64,000 nucleotides of DNA from Gymnothorax reevesii (Eukaryota > Chordata > Actinopteri > Anguilliformes > Muraenidae), in the NCBI GenBank assembly GCA_029721435.1, contig CM056576.1:68837876-68901875 (forward strand). The letters are read 5' to 3'. Below the pieces are notes generated by a model. It saw nothing but the letters and a program-made list of their open reading frames with translations. It did no database searches and was not told the origin of the DNA. Made by a program: the position numbers and the translations under genes. Shown here piece after piece: positions 24,405 to 35,832 of the stretch (position 1 is the first letter of the stretch; each line of letters starts with the position of its first letter).

Positions 24405-25109
24405 CCTCCTGTTATCAGCATTCAGTTCAAAAGCCAGAATCTCTGATGGTATGGGGATGTATTAGTCCATATGGTGTGGGAAACTTGCATGTTTTAAAAA
24501 GTACCACGAATGCTGAAAAAGTACATAAAGGTTTTAGAGCAACATATGCTACCCTCCATATGACATCTAATCCAGGGAAGGCCTTGTGTATTTCAGCAGG
24601 ACAATGCAAAACCACATACTGCAGCTATTACAACAGCATGGCTTCGTAGCAGAAGAGTCCATGTGCTAAATGCCTTGCCTGCAGTCCTGACCTTTCACTG
24701 ATTGGCGCATAATTAAACAGAAAGTCCGTGAAAGGAGGCCCAAAACTCTCCAGCAGCTGGAAGCCTGTTTTAAACAAGAGTTGGATCAAATTCCAATGGC
24801 TAAACTCAAAAAACTTGTCTCCTCAATGCCCAGACGCCTCCACTCTGTGTTGAAAAGAAGAGGGGGTGCTACACCATAGTAAACAGGCCCCTGTACAAAC
24901 TTTTATGAGACCTGTTTTGAGACCAGCCATCAAATTTGAAATGAGCTCATTTTGTGGATAAAATTGCAAAATCTTTCAGTTTCAACATTTGCTAGATTAT
25001 CTCTTCTATTGTGAATAAAATATTAGCTGGTGTGATTTGAAGGTCATTGCGTTTTGATTTTATTCACAATTTACACTTTGTCCCAACTATTTTGGAATTG
25101 GTGTTGTAT
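24405..25109 (+). mobile_element. Tc1/mariner fragment, 3' part
   Basis: Transposase remnant on the plus strand. MVWGCISPYGVGNLHVLK and, after frame changes, VFQQDNAKPHTAAITTAWL (second catalytic Asp) are legible, followed by broken sequence and then a right terminal repeat ending CAACTATTTTGGAATTGGTG TTGTA. The left half is missing. Same family as 9799 and 4578, with many stops. Confidence 0.75.
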
Positions 25110-26036
25110 TTTGATGTCTGAGTCATTGCTCAGCAATTGTTATCAGCAGTTTTCCCATGGACCCATGCAGTCACCAGGAAAAAACCCTGAAAAGGACCCT
25201 TTTAGCGAAAAGGGCCATATTTGAAGCCCTATGAAAGAAATTCCCTGGTGCACCCATGCAGTTTTTAGAATGAAGGTCACAAACTGGCTCTCGTGGCTAC
25301 TTCAGCACCACCTATATGAAAACTGAACCTTCCAATGTTGTGAAAATGGGGTCTAAATTTCAGGGGAATATTAGGTTTGTGGAACATCAACTCTGAAGAG
25401 CACCACCTTTGGTCAGATAGCTGTCCATCCAGAATAGTACCAAGCTAAACTCTTCATGAATTGGGGTGTTTGCATCACAATTCAAAAACAATTTATTTGG
25501 TGCATTGCTGGGGATGGCCAGTATTTGCATCCAGCCTACAGCGTCCCCTGGGGACAAAATCCTCAGATGTTTGATGATGAATATCGTCATCATTGAAAAT
25601 ACTACCATTGAGATTTTACCAAATTTGTAATTTACCCCAAAGCAACTATGCATCCAGGGAATTCCAGATCTCTATCTTACTGGGTAAACAAAATAATGCA
25701 ACCAAAACATAGGCACAATCTGCTATGAAATGGTCAATTTTGAGTTTTCCTCCAACTTTGCCTCCGTCTAACTTGAAAGTGCAGTACTACCAAAGAAATG
25801 CTTGGTGTTCCTGAAAATAGAGCTCCAAATGCATAACAAACAGCATTTACCTTCACAGTACAAATCTGACTTACAGAGAAAATACACCCCAAAAGTGCAC
25901 CAAAAATGGCTGTCTTTCTGGCTGTCCATTGCATAAACACAGCAAGATACCAAGGTACTTTTCCCTGAAGATGATGGTCTTGTTGTGATTAAACACATAA
26001 TAAAGCATTCTAGTTTGGTATATGTCAGGGATATTA
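25110..26036. other. Intron, nothing recognised
   Basis: No gene or identifiable repeat. A few short open frames on the minus strand have no homology I can name. Confidence 0.5.
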
Positions 26037-26864
26037 TACTGAACAAAAATAAAAACGCCTCATGTCAAATATTGATGCCACATGGAGTTAACAAATCTAA
26101 GTGAGCATATGCTGACTTTTACTTGTACAGTAGGGATACTTCTCTTGATTTGTGTACCATTTCTTAATCCGTCTCTCTGTCAGTGAGCATTTACTTTGTG
26201 ATGCAGTGATTTCACTCAGTACATGGGTGTGGCATTTCCAGACGTTGATCAGACAGAATGAGCAGTACCCAGACACTCCTTATACTGGGGACAATAAAAG
26301 GCCACCCCAAAATGTCAAATTTTGTCAAAAGTCATCATGCCTCAGATGTCTCAGGTCATGCGGGAACGTGCCTTTGGCATGCTGGATGCAGGGATATCCA
26401 CCAGAGCAGTTGCTGTGCAGCTGAATGTTACCTATCGGACGATAGGCCATTTGCGAATTCGTATCGGAAAGACGAGCAGTACTGCAAATTGACCTCATCC
26501 ACGTCGGTCATGTGTGACAACACCAGCACAAGATCGCTACATCTGGCTTGTCCACCTGCGGGATCGGCTCAGATCAGCGACACGCACAGCAGATGAGACC
26601 GTTGGCCTACAGAACAGACACATCACACCACAGACAGTCCGTAACAGCCTGCAAGAAGCCAACTTCCACGGTCGGCGTCCTCACTGTGGTCTGGATCTCA
26701 ACGCTGTCCAGCGTCGGAACTGACTTTCATGGGCAAACGTATGCGTTTGATGGCCCTTGGCGCTCTGGAGGAGAGTGCTATTCACAGACAAATCCTGGTT
26801 CCAGTTTTTTGTGAATAAAAACTCAAAAAATTTTGACATGGGGCGTTTATATTTTTGTTCAGTG
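26037..26864 (+). mobile_element. Deleted Tc1-like element
   Basis: Terminal repeats TACTGAACAAAAATAAAAAC and (inverse) CACTGAACAAAAATATAAAC, flanked by TA. At 828 bp it keeps the N-terminal DNA-binding part of a transposase (MPQMSQVMRERAFGML from about 26338, then TTPAQDRYIWLVHLRDRL at about 26515), with frameshifts. It then jumps straight to the right end: the catalytic DDE domain has been lost in an internal deletion. Confidence 0.85.
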
Positions 26865-27238
26865 TATTTTAATCCCATTTTCAATTTTTCTTGTTATTCT
26901 CCAATAATTCTGGCTCAATAACGTAGTTACCCAACTTGGCGCTGATATGGTGCTGAAGTCTAACCGGACTTGAAGGTCATGATAAAAGTATTACATATTT
27001 AGTACTGTGTACCCTTAAGTCATGGTAGTTGATGTAAAATGTGGTGTCCACAGCAAAACTGAGCAAAAATTATTTTGTAGAACAATCTGAGAATCTTTAA
27101 ACCCCGCAGCTCTTCACAAGACAAAGCAAATTCAAACATTTATAGTGGCCTGTCTGTAAACTTGTACTTTGAAAGGTTACCATATAGCACAGTATTTAAG
27201 CTAATTACAGAAAGATAAAAATAAAATAGAAGCACGCT
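26865..27238. other. Intron, nothing recognised
   Basis: Short AT-rich stretch between two transposons, with no feature seen. Confidence 0.5.
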
Positions 27239-28151
27239 GGTCCTCATTTATCAAACGTGCGTAGACCATGGGTGTACGCCAAATCTCCCGCAAGGATTGA
27301 CATTTAGCAATCTGAACGTGAGCATACGGTACGCAAAAATCTCACGCCAGGTCTGACCTGGAATACGCACATTTGAAACCAGTGTACAACATGCAGGAAT
27401 GAGTGCAACTGTCAAAATGATTAACAAACCATATGCAGTGATGTGGACGTCATGCTGTTGTTGTTCTTTGAATAAATAGGCTAAATAAATTAATAGGGTG
27501 AGATGGTGAGCTGATCAGTGCTGGAACGCACTCCTCGAATGGTGACAGCTGGAGGTTTGAGTCTGATTGGCCTCCACCGGTCTGTACGCTGGTGTGCCTG
27601 AGCGCAGCAACCCGTTTTTTGGTGGCGATCTTTAAATCGGACCACTCTGTTTTTGACCTACGTGTAAAGCATTTGATTTGATTTGATTTTCAGTTATGTA
27701 GGCTATATAACATGAAATATCATGGATCTATAAATTGAATTTATTAATGAAACCTGCACTCCAGTTTCCACCCCAACGGTGTTTACCACAACAGCAATAG
27801 TTTTCCAAACTGCAGCCTCCTGGGCTCCCTTGATGCCACTCTTAAGGCTTCCAAATAAAATTATTTTGTTTTTATCTACCTCGGACATGATAATTGCTAT
27901 TTCCTCCTCCCTTGCTGTCTTTCAAGAGTCCATATGGTAAATGGACTATGCCTCTCTGAGCATGAATTTATAAGGGCGTGTCATGGAAATTACAATTGGT
28001 TTCAGCCGCCAGATTTATCAACCCCACGCCAGTTCTACACCAAAATCAGCGACATACACACTTGAAGTAAATCAGACATGACACCTGGCGTACGCTGATA
28101 TTTACACCAGAATATACACCAGATCCTACGCAAGTTTGATAAATGAGGGCC
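27239..28151 (-). mobile_element. Harbinger-like element with SANT-domain remnant
   Basis: Terminal repeats GGTCCTCATTTATCAAAC at the left and the inverse of GGCCCTCATTTATCAAAC at the right, about 0.9 kb apart. The minus strand at 27703-27888 reads SEVDKNKIILFGSLKSGIKG, with a later WKTIAVVVNTVGVETG. This resembles the Myb/SANT-like DNA-binding protein that accompanies PIF/Harbinger transposases (LFG.L..GI.G ... W..V...VN.V). The catalytic protein is absent. The class is inferred from this domain; a TWA target duplication was not seen. Confidence 0.65.
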
Positions 28152-30522
28152 GCTGTAATGAATTCCCGTCATACAAAAATTGGAAAACGAGCAAAATTGA
28201 ACATGCTGTAATCAACGACTTATGGTGACACATTCGTAAACTACTACTTTGAAAGCATGCAGTTGTACAATAAAATGTTGCACCATTTAAGAGTTGGGCT
28301 CTGAGCACCGGTGATCTCTTTCACCACCCACCACCACCCACTGGGACCAACTGGCTTTATAAATCGCGGCAACTTTAAAATTGCGTTTCTTATGCATTTT
28401 ATTATTACTTTCGGTGAAAAATGTCGCTGTCTTGCACCCCAGAAGAGCATATTATGCACTGTGGACACTTTTCAGCCGTAATGTGACAGTATGAGCTCCA
28501 AGAAACATCAAGAATACATTACTAATGCTGTCATGCTCTATTACGAATCACCACTAATCACTACAAATCGACATGCTCAGTTGCAAACTCCAGGAATCGA
28601 GGGTGATTTGTGACATTCGTGGAAGATTTTTTGGCAGCCAAAAACATACTCCACGAATATCACGAATGTCACGAACTTACACTTGCTGTTAAGAACCCTA
28701 TTCAGATGTGTTAAGTCAAGTTACAAATGTCACAAATGTGCCAGAATGACGGGAAAATGATATTATACACATCGTACATATGTGTAAATCCAGCTTTACC
28801 TTAATCGCTCATTCTAGATTTAGTGCTAGAGTGTTTGAACTTGTTTTCTGTCAGGCTGTGTCATTGAAATCATCTAGTACCCCGTTTATGTCAAATAATC
28901 GTCTACAGAGATTTATCAAGCTAGCTGGTATCTGGCATGCTAGCTAGTTGTCATGCTATCGCTAGTTGGCAAACATTGCAAAACTAGTCGGCCGTCGAAA
29001 TGTTTGATCATTAAGGTGTACTTCACTCCCATATAGTTCTAAAGGTAGAAGATTTGTCGTGTTTTATTTCGAAAGCATAAGGTAATGATCCGGGTTGGCA
29101 TGCGTTCAAGCTGTGTCACAGCCCTTTTTTCTCTGTGATGTCATCTGCCATGTTGAATGAACACGACGCCCTGTAAATTCCGATGGATATTGATTGGCAG
29201 TCAGTTTTTCTACCATGCATAAAATCACTCTGAAAGTGACCGCAGCAATGTCTTTACCACTATCATTGTTTTTATAATTGTCATGTGGACTTCTCCATCT
29301 ACGTGAGTTAGACTGATTTTTAAGTCTCCCTTACCTGGTCTGAAGACATGGTTGATTGGATTGCAGATTACATGTCCTGCTTCAGAAGGTTTGCTGGTGT
29401 TATTGGCTTGTCAACAAATGCATGTGTAGACAGATTTTATGACAGTTATTACAGACAATACCATTTATCAACTGCAGGGGGACACCGCAAGCAAATCCAG
29501 CGAATACTACACAGTGTTGCTTTAAGTAGGAAATATTACTACACAGTAGAAATAGGAAACAAATGCAGGCAATGATTATGGACTGAGGAATGCCATCTGG
29601 CTCTTAACACACCAGTGAGTTGGAGTGTTGCAGGCATGGCCTTACTCAGCATAATGCCATTATGCTGCCATTATGCTGGGGGGAGGCTGTTCTGTAAAAC
29701 CTGATATGCTACCTTATGCATTTTCTGTGCATATCTACAGTCTAACGTTACTCATCTTACTCATCTTAATCCAAAACTCGTCTGTTTTAAACATAAGTTA
29801 TCATTCTCAACTGACTGCAAGACCTATTCTGAACATTGACCTTCGCTGACAATAAAAAAGATCCATTTGATTGTGCTTAAAATTTTGCACATGGATTCAA
29901 TGAAATGAGAGTCGTGCTTGAAGCCATGACATATATAATGAAGTGTGGCAACCAAAGTTAAGAAAAGTACTGATAAAAAGTAACTAGCTACAGTTACGAG
30001 TTACTTCTAGGTTACTGCAGCATAAAAGTAATTAATTACTTGGGAAAGTAACTCCACTAGCTATTGTCCGCTATTTAACCGCTTAAGCCCTGAGCCTCTG
30101 GCTTGAAAATTACATGCCCAAAATGAAATGACTGTGTCTCTGCGACAATTGGTCGATTTGAATAATCTTGGTATCATAATAAAGTTAACAGCTTGGGGAT
30201 TTTTGTCATGTGCAAAAATCAGTGTATATGTCACTGAGTCAGAGTAAGTGAAGATTGAACTGCATAAATTAAACTTCTTTTTTGCACCAAAGTTCTACTT
30301 TTATCCGTCTTAAAATTATTCAGTTGCAGTCTGAAGCCCATAATAAATTACAGTGCAGAATCTCACCATTATCTGTGCCAAAGTTTATTCTAACCAAGCA
30401 AATCAGAGCAAATTTAGAGGGGTTTTAGTTTGGGAATGTCTAGGTGGCCTCTCCAAGCTGACACCGTGTGTCGTTTCATATTTTCAGGTACCAAACTGTA
30501 AAACTAATTTAATTTCACTATA
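28152..30522. other. Intron, no firm feature
   Basis: Contains an open frame of 75 codons at 29348-29575 (MVDWIADYMSCFRRFAG start) without recognisable homology or splice borders fitting PLC-beta. At about 29970-30060 AGTTACG, AAGTAACT and AATTACTT motifs resemble the AGTAACT-rich ends of hAT-type MITEs, but the ends were not located. Confidence 0.4.
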
Positions 30523-31010
30523 CACTACCAGTCAAAAATATTAGGACACCCCAATTTTTTCAGTTTTTCATTGAAAATTATGCAGTTCCTGTGCAACGAA
30601 TAGCTTGAAATGGTACAAAGGTAAGTGGTGAACTGTCAGAAGTTTTAAACAAAAGGTAAGGTTACCTAGATTTTTTTTTTGCCGTCGAGTTGGTGAAAAG
30701 ATGGTTCCTCAGTGTGTGACATCAACTGTCAAACATGGAGGAGGAAGCATAATGGCCTGGGGCTGTTTTGCTGGATCCAGGGTCAGTGACTTACAGAGTG
30801 AAAGGCACCCTGAACCAAAACGGCCACCACAGCATTCTGCAGCGCCATGCAGTACCCTCTGGTAAGCGCCTAGTTGGTAAGGGGTTCATCCGACAGCAAG
30901 ATAATGACCCAAAACATAAGTCCAAGCTCTGCCAGAACTACCTTAGGAAAAAAGAACAAGATGAAAAGCTTGAAAACATGGAGTGGTCAGTACAGCACAA
31001 CAAAGACTGG
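30523..31010 (+). mobile_element. Tc1-like fragment, truncated
   Basis: Left end CACTACCAGTCAAAAATATT after TA, then a plus-strand transposase middle part: from 30701 MVPQCVTSTVKHGGGSIM, AWGCFAGS, then after a frameshift GTLNQNGHHSILQRHAVPS and FIRQQDNDPKHKSKLCQNYL (second catalytic Asp). The N-terminal half is deleted. The coding trace ends near 31010 where the next element begins. Confidence 0.75.
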
Positions 31011-31529
31011 CCTTGATTTTTCTGAAATTGTTCCACAATTTTTCGATGGAGTTTTTTACAGATTCGTGAACCTGTGCCAGTCTTCACTTCTGAGAGACTC
31101 CGCCTCTCCAAAATGCTTTTTTTATACCTAGTCATGTTACTGACCTGTTACCAATGAACCTAATTAGTTGCAGAATGTTTCTCCTTCTGTTTTTAATAGT
31201 ACCACTTACTTTTACAGCCTTTTGTTTGCCCTTGTCCCAACTTTCTTTTTGAGACGCCATCAAATTCAAAGTGAGCTAATATTTTTCATTAAATGGTAAA
31301 ATGTCTCACTTTTAACATCTGATATGTTGTCTGCCATCAAATGCTGCCATCAAATTCAAAGTGAGCTAATGTTTTTCATGAAATGGTAAAATGTCTCACT
31401 TTTAACATCTGATATGTTGTCTGTGCTCTATTGTGAATAAAATGTGGGTTTATGAGATTTGCAGATAGTTGTGTTTTGTTTTTATTCACATTTTACACAA
31501 TGTCCCAACTTCATTGGAATTGGGGTTTG
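31010..31529 (-). mobile_element. Tc1/mariner right end with internal duplication
   Basis: Right portion of the fish Tc1/mariner family, ending CATTGGAATTGGGGTTTG before TA at 31530. It includes CTTGTCCCAACTTTC and the sequence upstream of the transposase start. A block of about 80 bp (CATCAAATTCAAAGTGAGCT ... CATCTGATATGTTGTCTG) occurs twice in tandem, at about 31258 and 31348, nearly identical, which is not part of the normal element. Confidence 0.75.
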
Positions 31530-31857
31530 TAATTTGTATTTCATTTTTCTCTCACCTTGGCAGTAATAGTTTTCTGTATTCAGCATCCAAAGAAAGCCTT
31601 TTACATCCGATTGATAAATGGCTGAGTTTTGAAAAAATAAAGAGAATATAGAAAATAAAGTACAATCAAATCAAAGCGCAGTAAATTGAGAATTGGGATA
31701 AACAACGCATTTATTTTCCTGCATTGAACAGTATCTTCCACAACAGCATTGCATGCATGCTAGAAATGACTATTATCGCCTCAACTATTTCTTGCCCTGT
31801 GTATTGCAGTTTACTTACATATCATGTTTACCAATTTGAGAACGACTCATTCTATAG

Positions 31858-31957
31858 GTGGTTCTGCCAACACTGGCGTCATTGAGGATAGCAGTGTATG
31901 AGGAGGGAGGGAAGTTCATAGGCCATCGCATCATCCCTGTGTCTGCGATTCGCCCAG
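31858..31957 (+). CDS. plcb1: PLC-beta exon, C2 domain middle
   Basis: Second PLC-beta exon in the window. It starts at a codon boundary after the acceptor at 31856-31857 and ends with the first base of a split Gly codon before GTGAGA. The translation begins [18 protein letters not shown], runs through [15 protein letters not shown], and matches the C2 strand region of PLCB1 nearly residue for residue; PLCB3 reads IAAFEEGGKF here and PLCB4 IAVYDDNNKL. The phase agrees with exon 7229-7383 (ends phase 0) and exon 32052-32156 (starts with two bases). The intron before it, 7384-31857, is about 24.5 kb and full of repeats. Confidence 0.94.
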
Positions 31958-32051
31958 GTGAGAGAAATATCTCCACTCACAACCAAGAACAACCAATCTC
32001 CTCCTGTTTAACATAAAATTGAAGCCTATGATGGATGACTCTCTGTTTAAG

Positions 32052-32156
32052 GGTACCGCTATATTGGCCTGAGGAATGAGAAGAATCAGGCTATGACTCT
32101 ACCTTCACTTTTTGTCTACATTGAAGTGAAAGACTATGTGCCTGACACCTATGCTG
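32052..32156 (+). CDS. plcb1: PLC-beta exon, C2 domain end
   Basis: Third exon, only 94 bp after the previous one. The first two bases complete the Gly codon begun at 31957, giving [20 protein letters not shown] and then [30 protein letters not shown] is the PLCB1 signature at the end of the C2 domain; PLCB3 has IYTEASDYIPDDHQD and PLCB2 IFLEMKDYIPGAWAD. The exon ends with the first base of an Asp codon at 32156 before GTAAAT. The borders are good and no stop or frameshift is present. Confidence 0.94.
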
Positions 32157-33366
32157 GTAAATACCGACATCCATGCACTACCTGTTCAGCTTGATGTGAG
32201 TTCTGGCATGGCACATGTGATGGCAATGAAAACTAGCAAACACAATGGTGCCCGAAGACCAGGATTGAGGACCACTGCTTTAGGCACAAGCTTTATGTCT
32301 GTCAGGGGTAGTTATAAGTTTTTAAGGCATTCAAAGCTTACCCCAGAGCTTCATTTGTGGTTCTGGGATATTCTCTCCAGAGAGAAAAAAGATTTTGGCA
32401 TCTGAATACCGGGTGACAGAAATCACACACACACCAGCAACAATCATGCACTGTCACCGTCACAACCTCATTTATACCTTATTCGCTGGCCACTGTCTGA
32501 GGTCCTGAAACACAAAGTTACCACAACTGCGGTCCGCAGGAAAAATTCAGAGGAAATACCATGAGAAATGTTCGCAGGACTCTGAACAGACTAGTGGAAC
32601 AAGGTGTTAAATCTGAAACAAACTTGTTATAACAGTACATTTTTGACTTGCATATGAAGGGTATGACTGCAAAATGTGATATAACCCATATTATATGATA
32701 TTATATACCTTATATTTTGTAATTGAATAGCACACTGAAAGTTAAATTCTTTATGGTTGTTTCCGATTCATAATGGCCAACAGACAAAGACAAGCTAGAT
32801 TCACTGCAGCAGAGGCCTGAAGGCAGATTCTGAACACAAACAGTGAAAATTTTTTTGTTTTAAATTCTGTAAGAGAAGACAGAAGTTGTAATGTTTTACA
32901 GCTGCACGAGCTGCTAAAATCATGTATACAATGCCAAAATTTATTTTGTGGTGGTATAATTTGCAAAGTGTATGCTCATTATTGCAATATTATTGCATTT
33001 TCATACATCATTGATATTCAGCAGTAGTGGATTTTGTTCTTCAATAAGAACAGTGCTGCATTGAGTTTGTTCTTACTGCATTGATCTCAAGGTATTCCCT
33101 CCTGGGGTCCATATGGACCCCGCTTGGTAGTTTATGTATGTAAAATTGGCCGGTAGGATGAAGGTAAAAAATATCATGGGGTCTGACCATCTCCCAGAGA
33201 CATTACTTTTCATTGTTGATAGCTGGCCCATGTAAATTTTGCACACCCCACCTACATTTTTTTTTCTCAATTGAACAATAGCAATAGAAAAATAAAATCT
33301 TTAAGAAACTGTATTTCTGGGTTCAGTGAGGAGTACTAATCTGCTGTTTTTTTTTTTTTCCCCCAG
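32157..33366 (+). other. 1.2 kb intron with 18 bp palindrome
   Basis: Intron between two PLC-beta exons. It contains a perfect 18 bp palindrome GGGGTCCATATGGACCCC at 33104-33121 and otherwise AT-rich sequence. No nested coding sequence. Confidence 0.6.
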
Positions 33367-33479
33367 ATGCAATTGAGGCACTGTCCAACCCGATTCAATA
33401 CATTAACCAGATGGAGCTGAGAGCCAGACTCCTGGCAGCACTCACTCTGGAGGAGGGAGAGGATGCTGTCAGCAAGGAG
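33367..33479 (+). CDS. plcb1: PLC-beta exon, C2-CTD linker start
   Basis: Fourth exon, with a strong T/C-rich acceptor (13 T then five C before AG). The first two bases complete the Asp codon split at 32156. The translation is [20 protein letters not shown], followed by [18 protein letters not shown]; the EALSNPI..INQME..A..LAALTLE pattern is the conserved segment after the PLCB1 C2 domain, part of the Gq-binding helix-turn-helix region in known PLC-beta structures. It ends at a codon boundary before GTGAGA. The next intron, 33480-55480, is about 22 kb and the most transposon-rich in the window. Confidence 0.93.
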
Positions 33480-34780
33480 GTGAGAGGGGCTTCATTTTGT
33501 TAGTGTTGTGCCTGTGATGTCCCAGCTGTGGGGCGTTTGTTTCATTTTAGTTTGTTACAAGCCCAAAACATTTTCGCTCATCCATTTTGTTGGTATTTTA
33601 TTAGTTCCACAGCCTACCAATGTGGTTGTCAGACTTGGTTGTGGCTAGCACTCTTATGCATGCTGGTTTTTGTTCCAATATGAGCACTAACCTGAATACA
33701 GGGAGAAGTAATATCTACCTTTGAACAAGACACCAAATCCCCCGAGTACACAAGCAGATCTAAAGAGGCAGGTGGAAGCTGGGGTGGTGGTGGGTGAGCA
33801 GAAAAAAAATAATAGCAGCATAATAATCAGCAATAACAGAGATTAGGTGTGAATGCAAGCTGTGCAGCGAGTGACCTTTGCTGACAAACTGCCTGTGCGA
33901 ACAGCAGCAAAGCATTAGCTTGACTTGCCATTTTAAAAAAATAATAATAAATTTGGCATCTCCAATCCCACCTGAATGTGGAATGCCAAAGTGGCTGCGC
34001 AGGGTGTTGCACCGCACGAAATTACCACAGCGTGTGCTGTGCCACGCTGCGCCAGCCTGCGCTGCGCCAAGAAATTAGAGCCCTTGATAACCAAGTCATT
34101 GCTTGGGTCAAAATATTAAGTTATTGCTTTGAAAAAAAATGTCAACAATGGTGCTCCCTTACCTCTATATTCATTGCAGCTTATTTCCTCTCTATGATCC
34201 ATTTTCTGGAAAATGCGCCAATGTTGTTGGGATCCACAAAATTTAGTTTTGAAAAATCTGAAAGAAATTGGTTTCAAGAAAAGATACCAACCTGGCAGTC
34301 TCATCTCAATTTATTTCCCCGCAGCGCAAAGCTAGTTGTGCACTAATTGAAAAGGCAACAGACCACTGCCAGCTGGTATGCCTGGGGATTGAACTCATGC
34401 CGTGGTGGTCATCACTGCTCCAAAATGTGGCGCTGTAAGCGAGTGAGCCAACCTTAAAAACTCTCCAAAAAGATTTGGATTCAATTCAGGCGTCACTTTG
34501 GATTTCCTCAATACCTCCAAACCCCAATGCATCTCTACACTGATGAAACTTTTGCGACGTACAAAAGTGCTGAGCTCCAAGGAGGCAAGTTAAGTGCCAG
34601 TAGTTCAAGTGACAAGAAGTGCTTAATAAAATAAGTGACAATTCAACAAACAGTAGACAATAGAGGTGCAACAGATCATCGTTTATCCGTAATCCGTACG
34701 GATCCCTCTTCACGGTTCCGTACACGCATGATCCGCGGATTGGTTGATGTAAAAAAAAAAATGCCGCTATGGGGTGTGTC
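33480..34780 (+). other. Start of 22 kb intron
   Basis: No gene found. At about 34662 the sequence AGAGGTGCAACAGATCATCG followed by ATCCGTA/ATCCGCGGAT motifs resembles the end of a known type of fish hAT MITE; the other end was not found. Elsewhere nothing recognised. Confidence 0.4.
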
Positions 34781-35455
34781 TCAGTTGCATCCCATTTCTT
34801 CAGGTAATGAAATGTTTTTATTTTAATGCAAGAAGCATAAAGAATAAATTTCCAGAACTTGAGGCCATTATGATTAGTGAGGGCTATGACGTAGTTGGGA
34901 TTACAGAGACATGGCTTAGTGAAGAGGATGGAGAGGAATATAATATAGAAAGTTATAAGCTTTTTAGGAAGGATAGATGTAATAGACGAGGAGGGGGCGT
35001 AGAACTCCATGTGAACGAACACATAAATGTACAGGAAATTCCTGAAATTGAACATTCCTTGCCCTGTGAAGATATTTGGGTCAGGCTCATTGGCAAACAC
35101 GAGACAGGTTTAAACATAGGTGTATGCTATCGACCACCAACTTTGGACAGTACAGTCAATGAAATGCTTTTTAGGAGGATTACGCAAGCTTGCAGAGGTG
35201 GAGGGACTATGATTATGGGAGACTTAAATCATCCTGGTATCAGTTGGGAAATTGTGAAAGGACAGGGTAGGGGAGAGGAATGATTTCTAGATGTTATTAA
35301 TGATAATTTCTTGGTGCACTATGTGAATAAACCTACCAGAGAGAAGGCAATTTTAGACTTAGTGCTCTGTAATGACCCAGATAGAATTAGCAATGTTGTG
35401 GTACTGGAGCCACTTGGGACAAGTGATCACTCTGCTGTGAATTTTGATGTTTAAA
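34774..35455 (+). pseudogene. CR1-like LINE endonuclease fragment
   Basis: Apurinic-type endonuclease domain of a non-LTR retrotransposon. Motifs in order: FNARSIKNKFPELE (catalytic Asn), VVGITETWLSE (catalytic Glu), GYDVVG..YKLFRKDRCNRRGGGV, GVCYRPP, GDLNHPGISWE and the terminal TSDHSAVNF (Asp-His). The order and spacing are like CR1. One in-frame TGA at 35281-35283 interrupts the sequence, and the next 57 codons read on without a frame change to a stop at about 35453. The reverse transcriptase is absent, so this is a 3'-truncated or deleted fragment. The CR1 clade assignment is by motif style only. Confidence 0.75.
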
Positions 35456-35559
35456 ACAACTGGAACATTGGTAAACAAGCCTGGACGAGAACGCAAGGTT
35501 ATTTTGCTGCCACGCGCAGTGAGGAGGATGGTAAGAGAAATAAAAAGTTCTCCAAAGCC

Positions 35560-35830
35560 CACTGTTAAAAAATTGCAACAAATGGTACCTTGGGGTCACA
35601 AAGTCTTCAAAACAACCAATTAGGCGCTATCTACATGCAAACAAGCTGTTTGCGAGGCATGCATGGAAGAAACTTTTTCTCACTCACAATCATAAACGCA
35701 AATGTCTGAAGTTCGCTAAGCGGTACTGGGACTTCAACTGGGACTGTGTGCTTTGGTCAGATGAGACCAAAATGCTGTCAAAATGCTTCTGAGGACCTGG
35801 AGTCTCCTCTGCGGTGGTCGGTCAAAGCCT
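35560..35830 (+). pseudogene. Tc1 transposase fragment
   Basis: Correct-frame reading of 35600-35790 gives RRYLHANKLFARHAWKKLF, LTHNHKRKCLKFAKRYWDF and NWDCVLWSDETK, the middle of a Tc1 transposase up to the first catalytic Asp (WSDET). The rest is missing: the sequence runs into the solo LTR. No ends seen. Confidence 0.65.
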
Positions 35831-35832
35831 AG

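Noticed and set aside
29348..29575. 75-codon frame starting MVDWIADYM
   Set aside because: Not recognised, no splice borders in the right phase for PLC-beta, and nothing around it suggests a gene. Kept only as a note in the intron entry.
32136..32405. Plus-strand frame overlapping PLC-beta exon 32052-32156
   Set aside because: Out of frame with the exon and extends into the intron; the exon frame is supported by homology and phase.
34395..35100. 204-codon minus-strand frame 34486-35100
   Set aside because: Antisense to the CR1-like endonuclease reading, which has all expected catalytic motifs on the plus strand.
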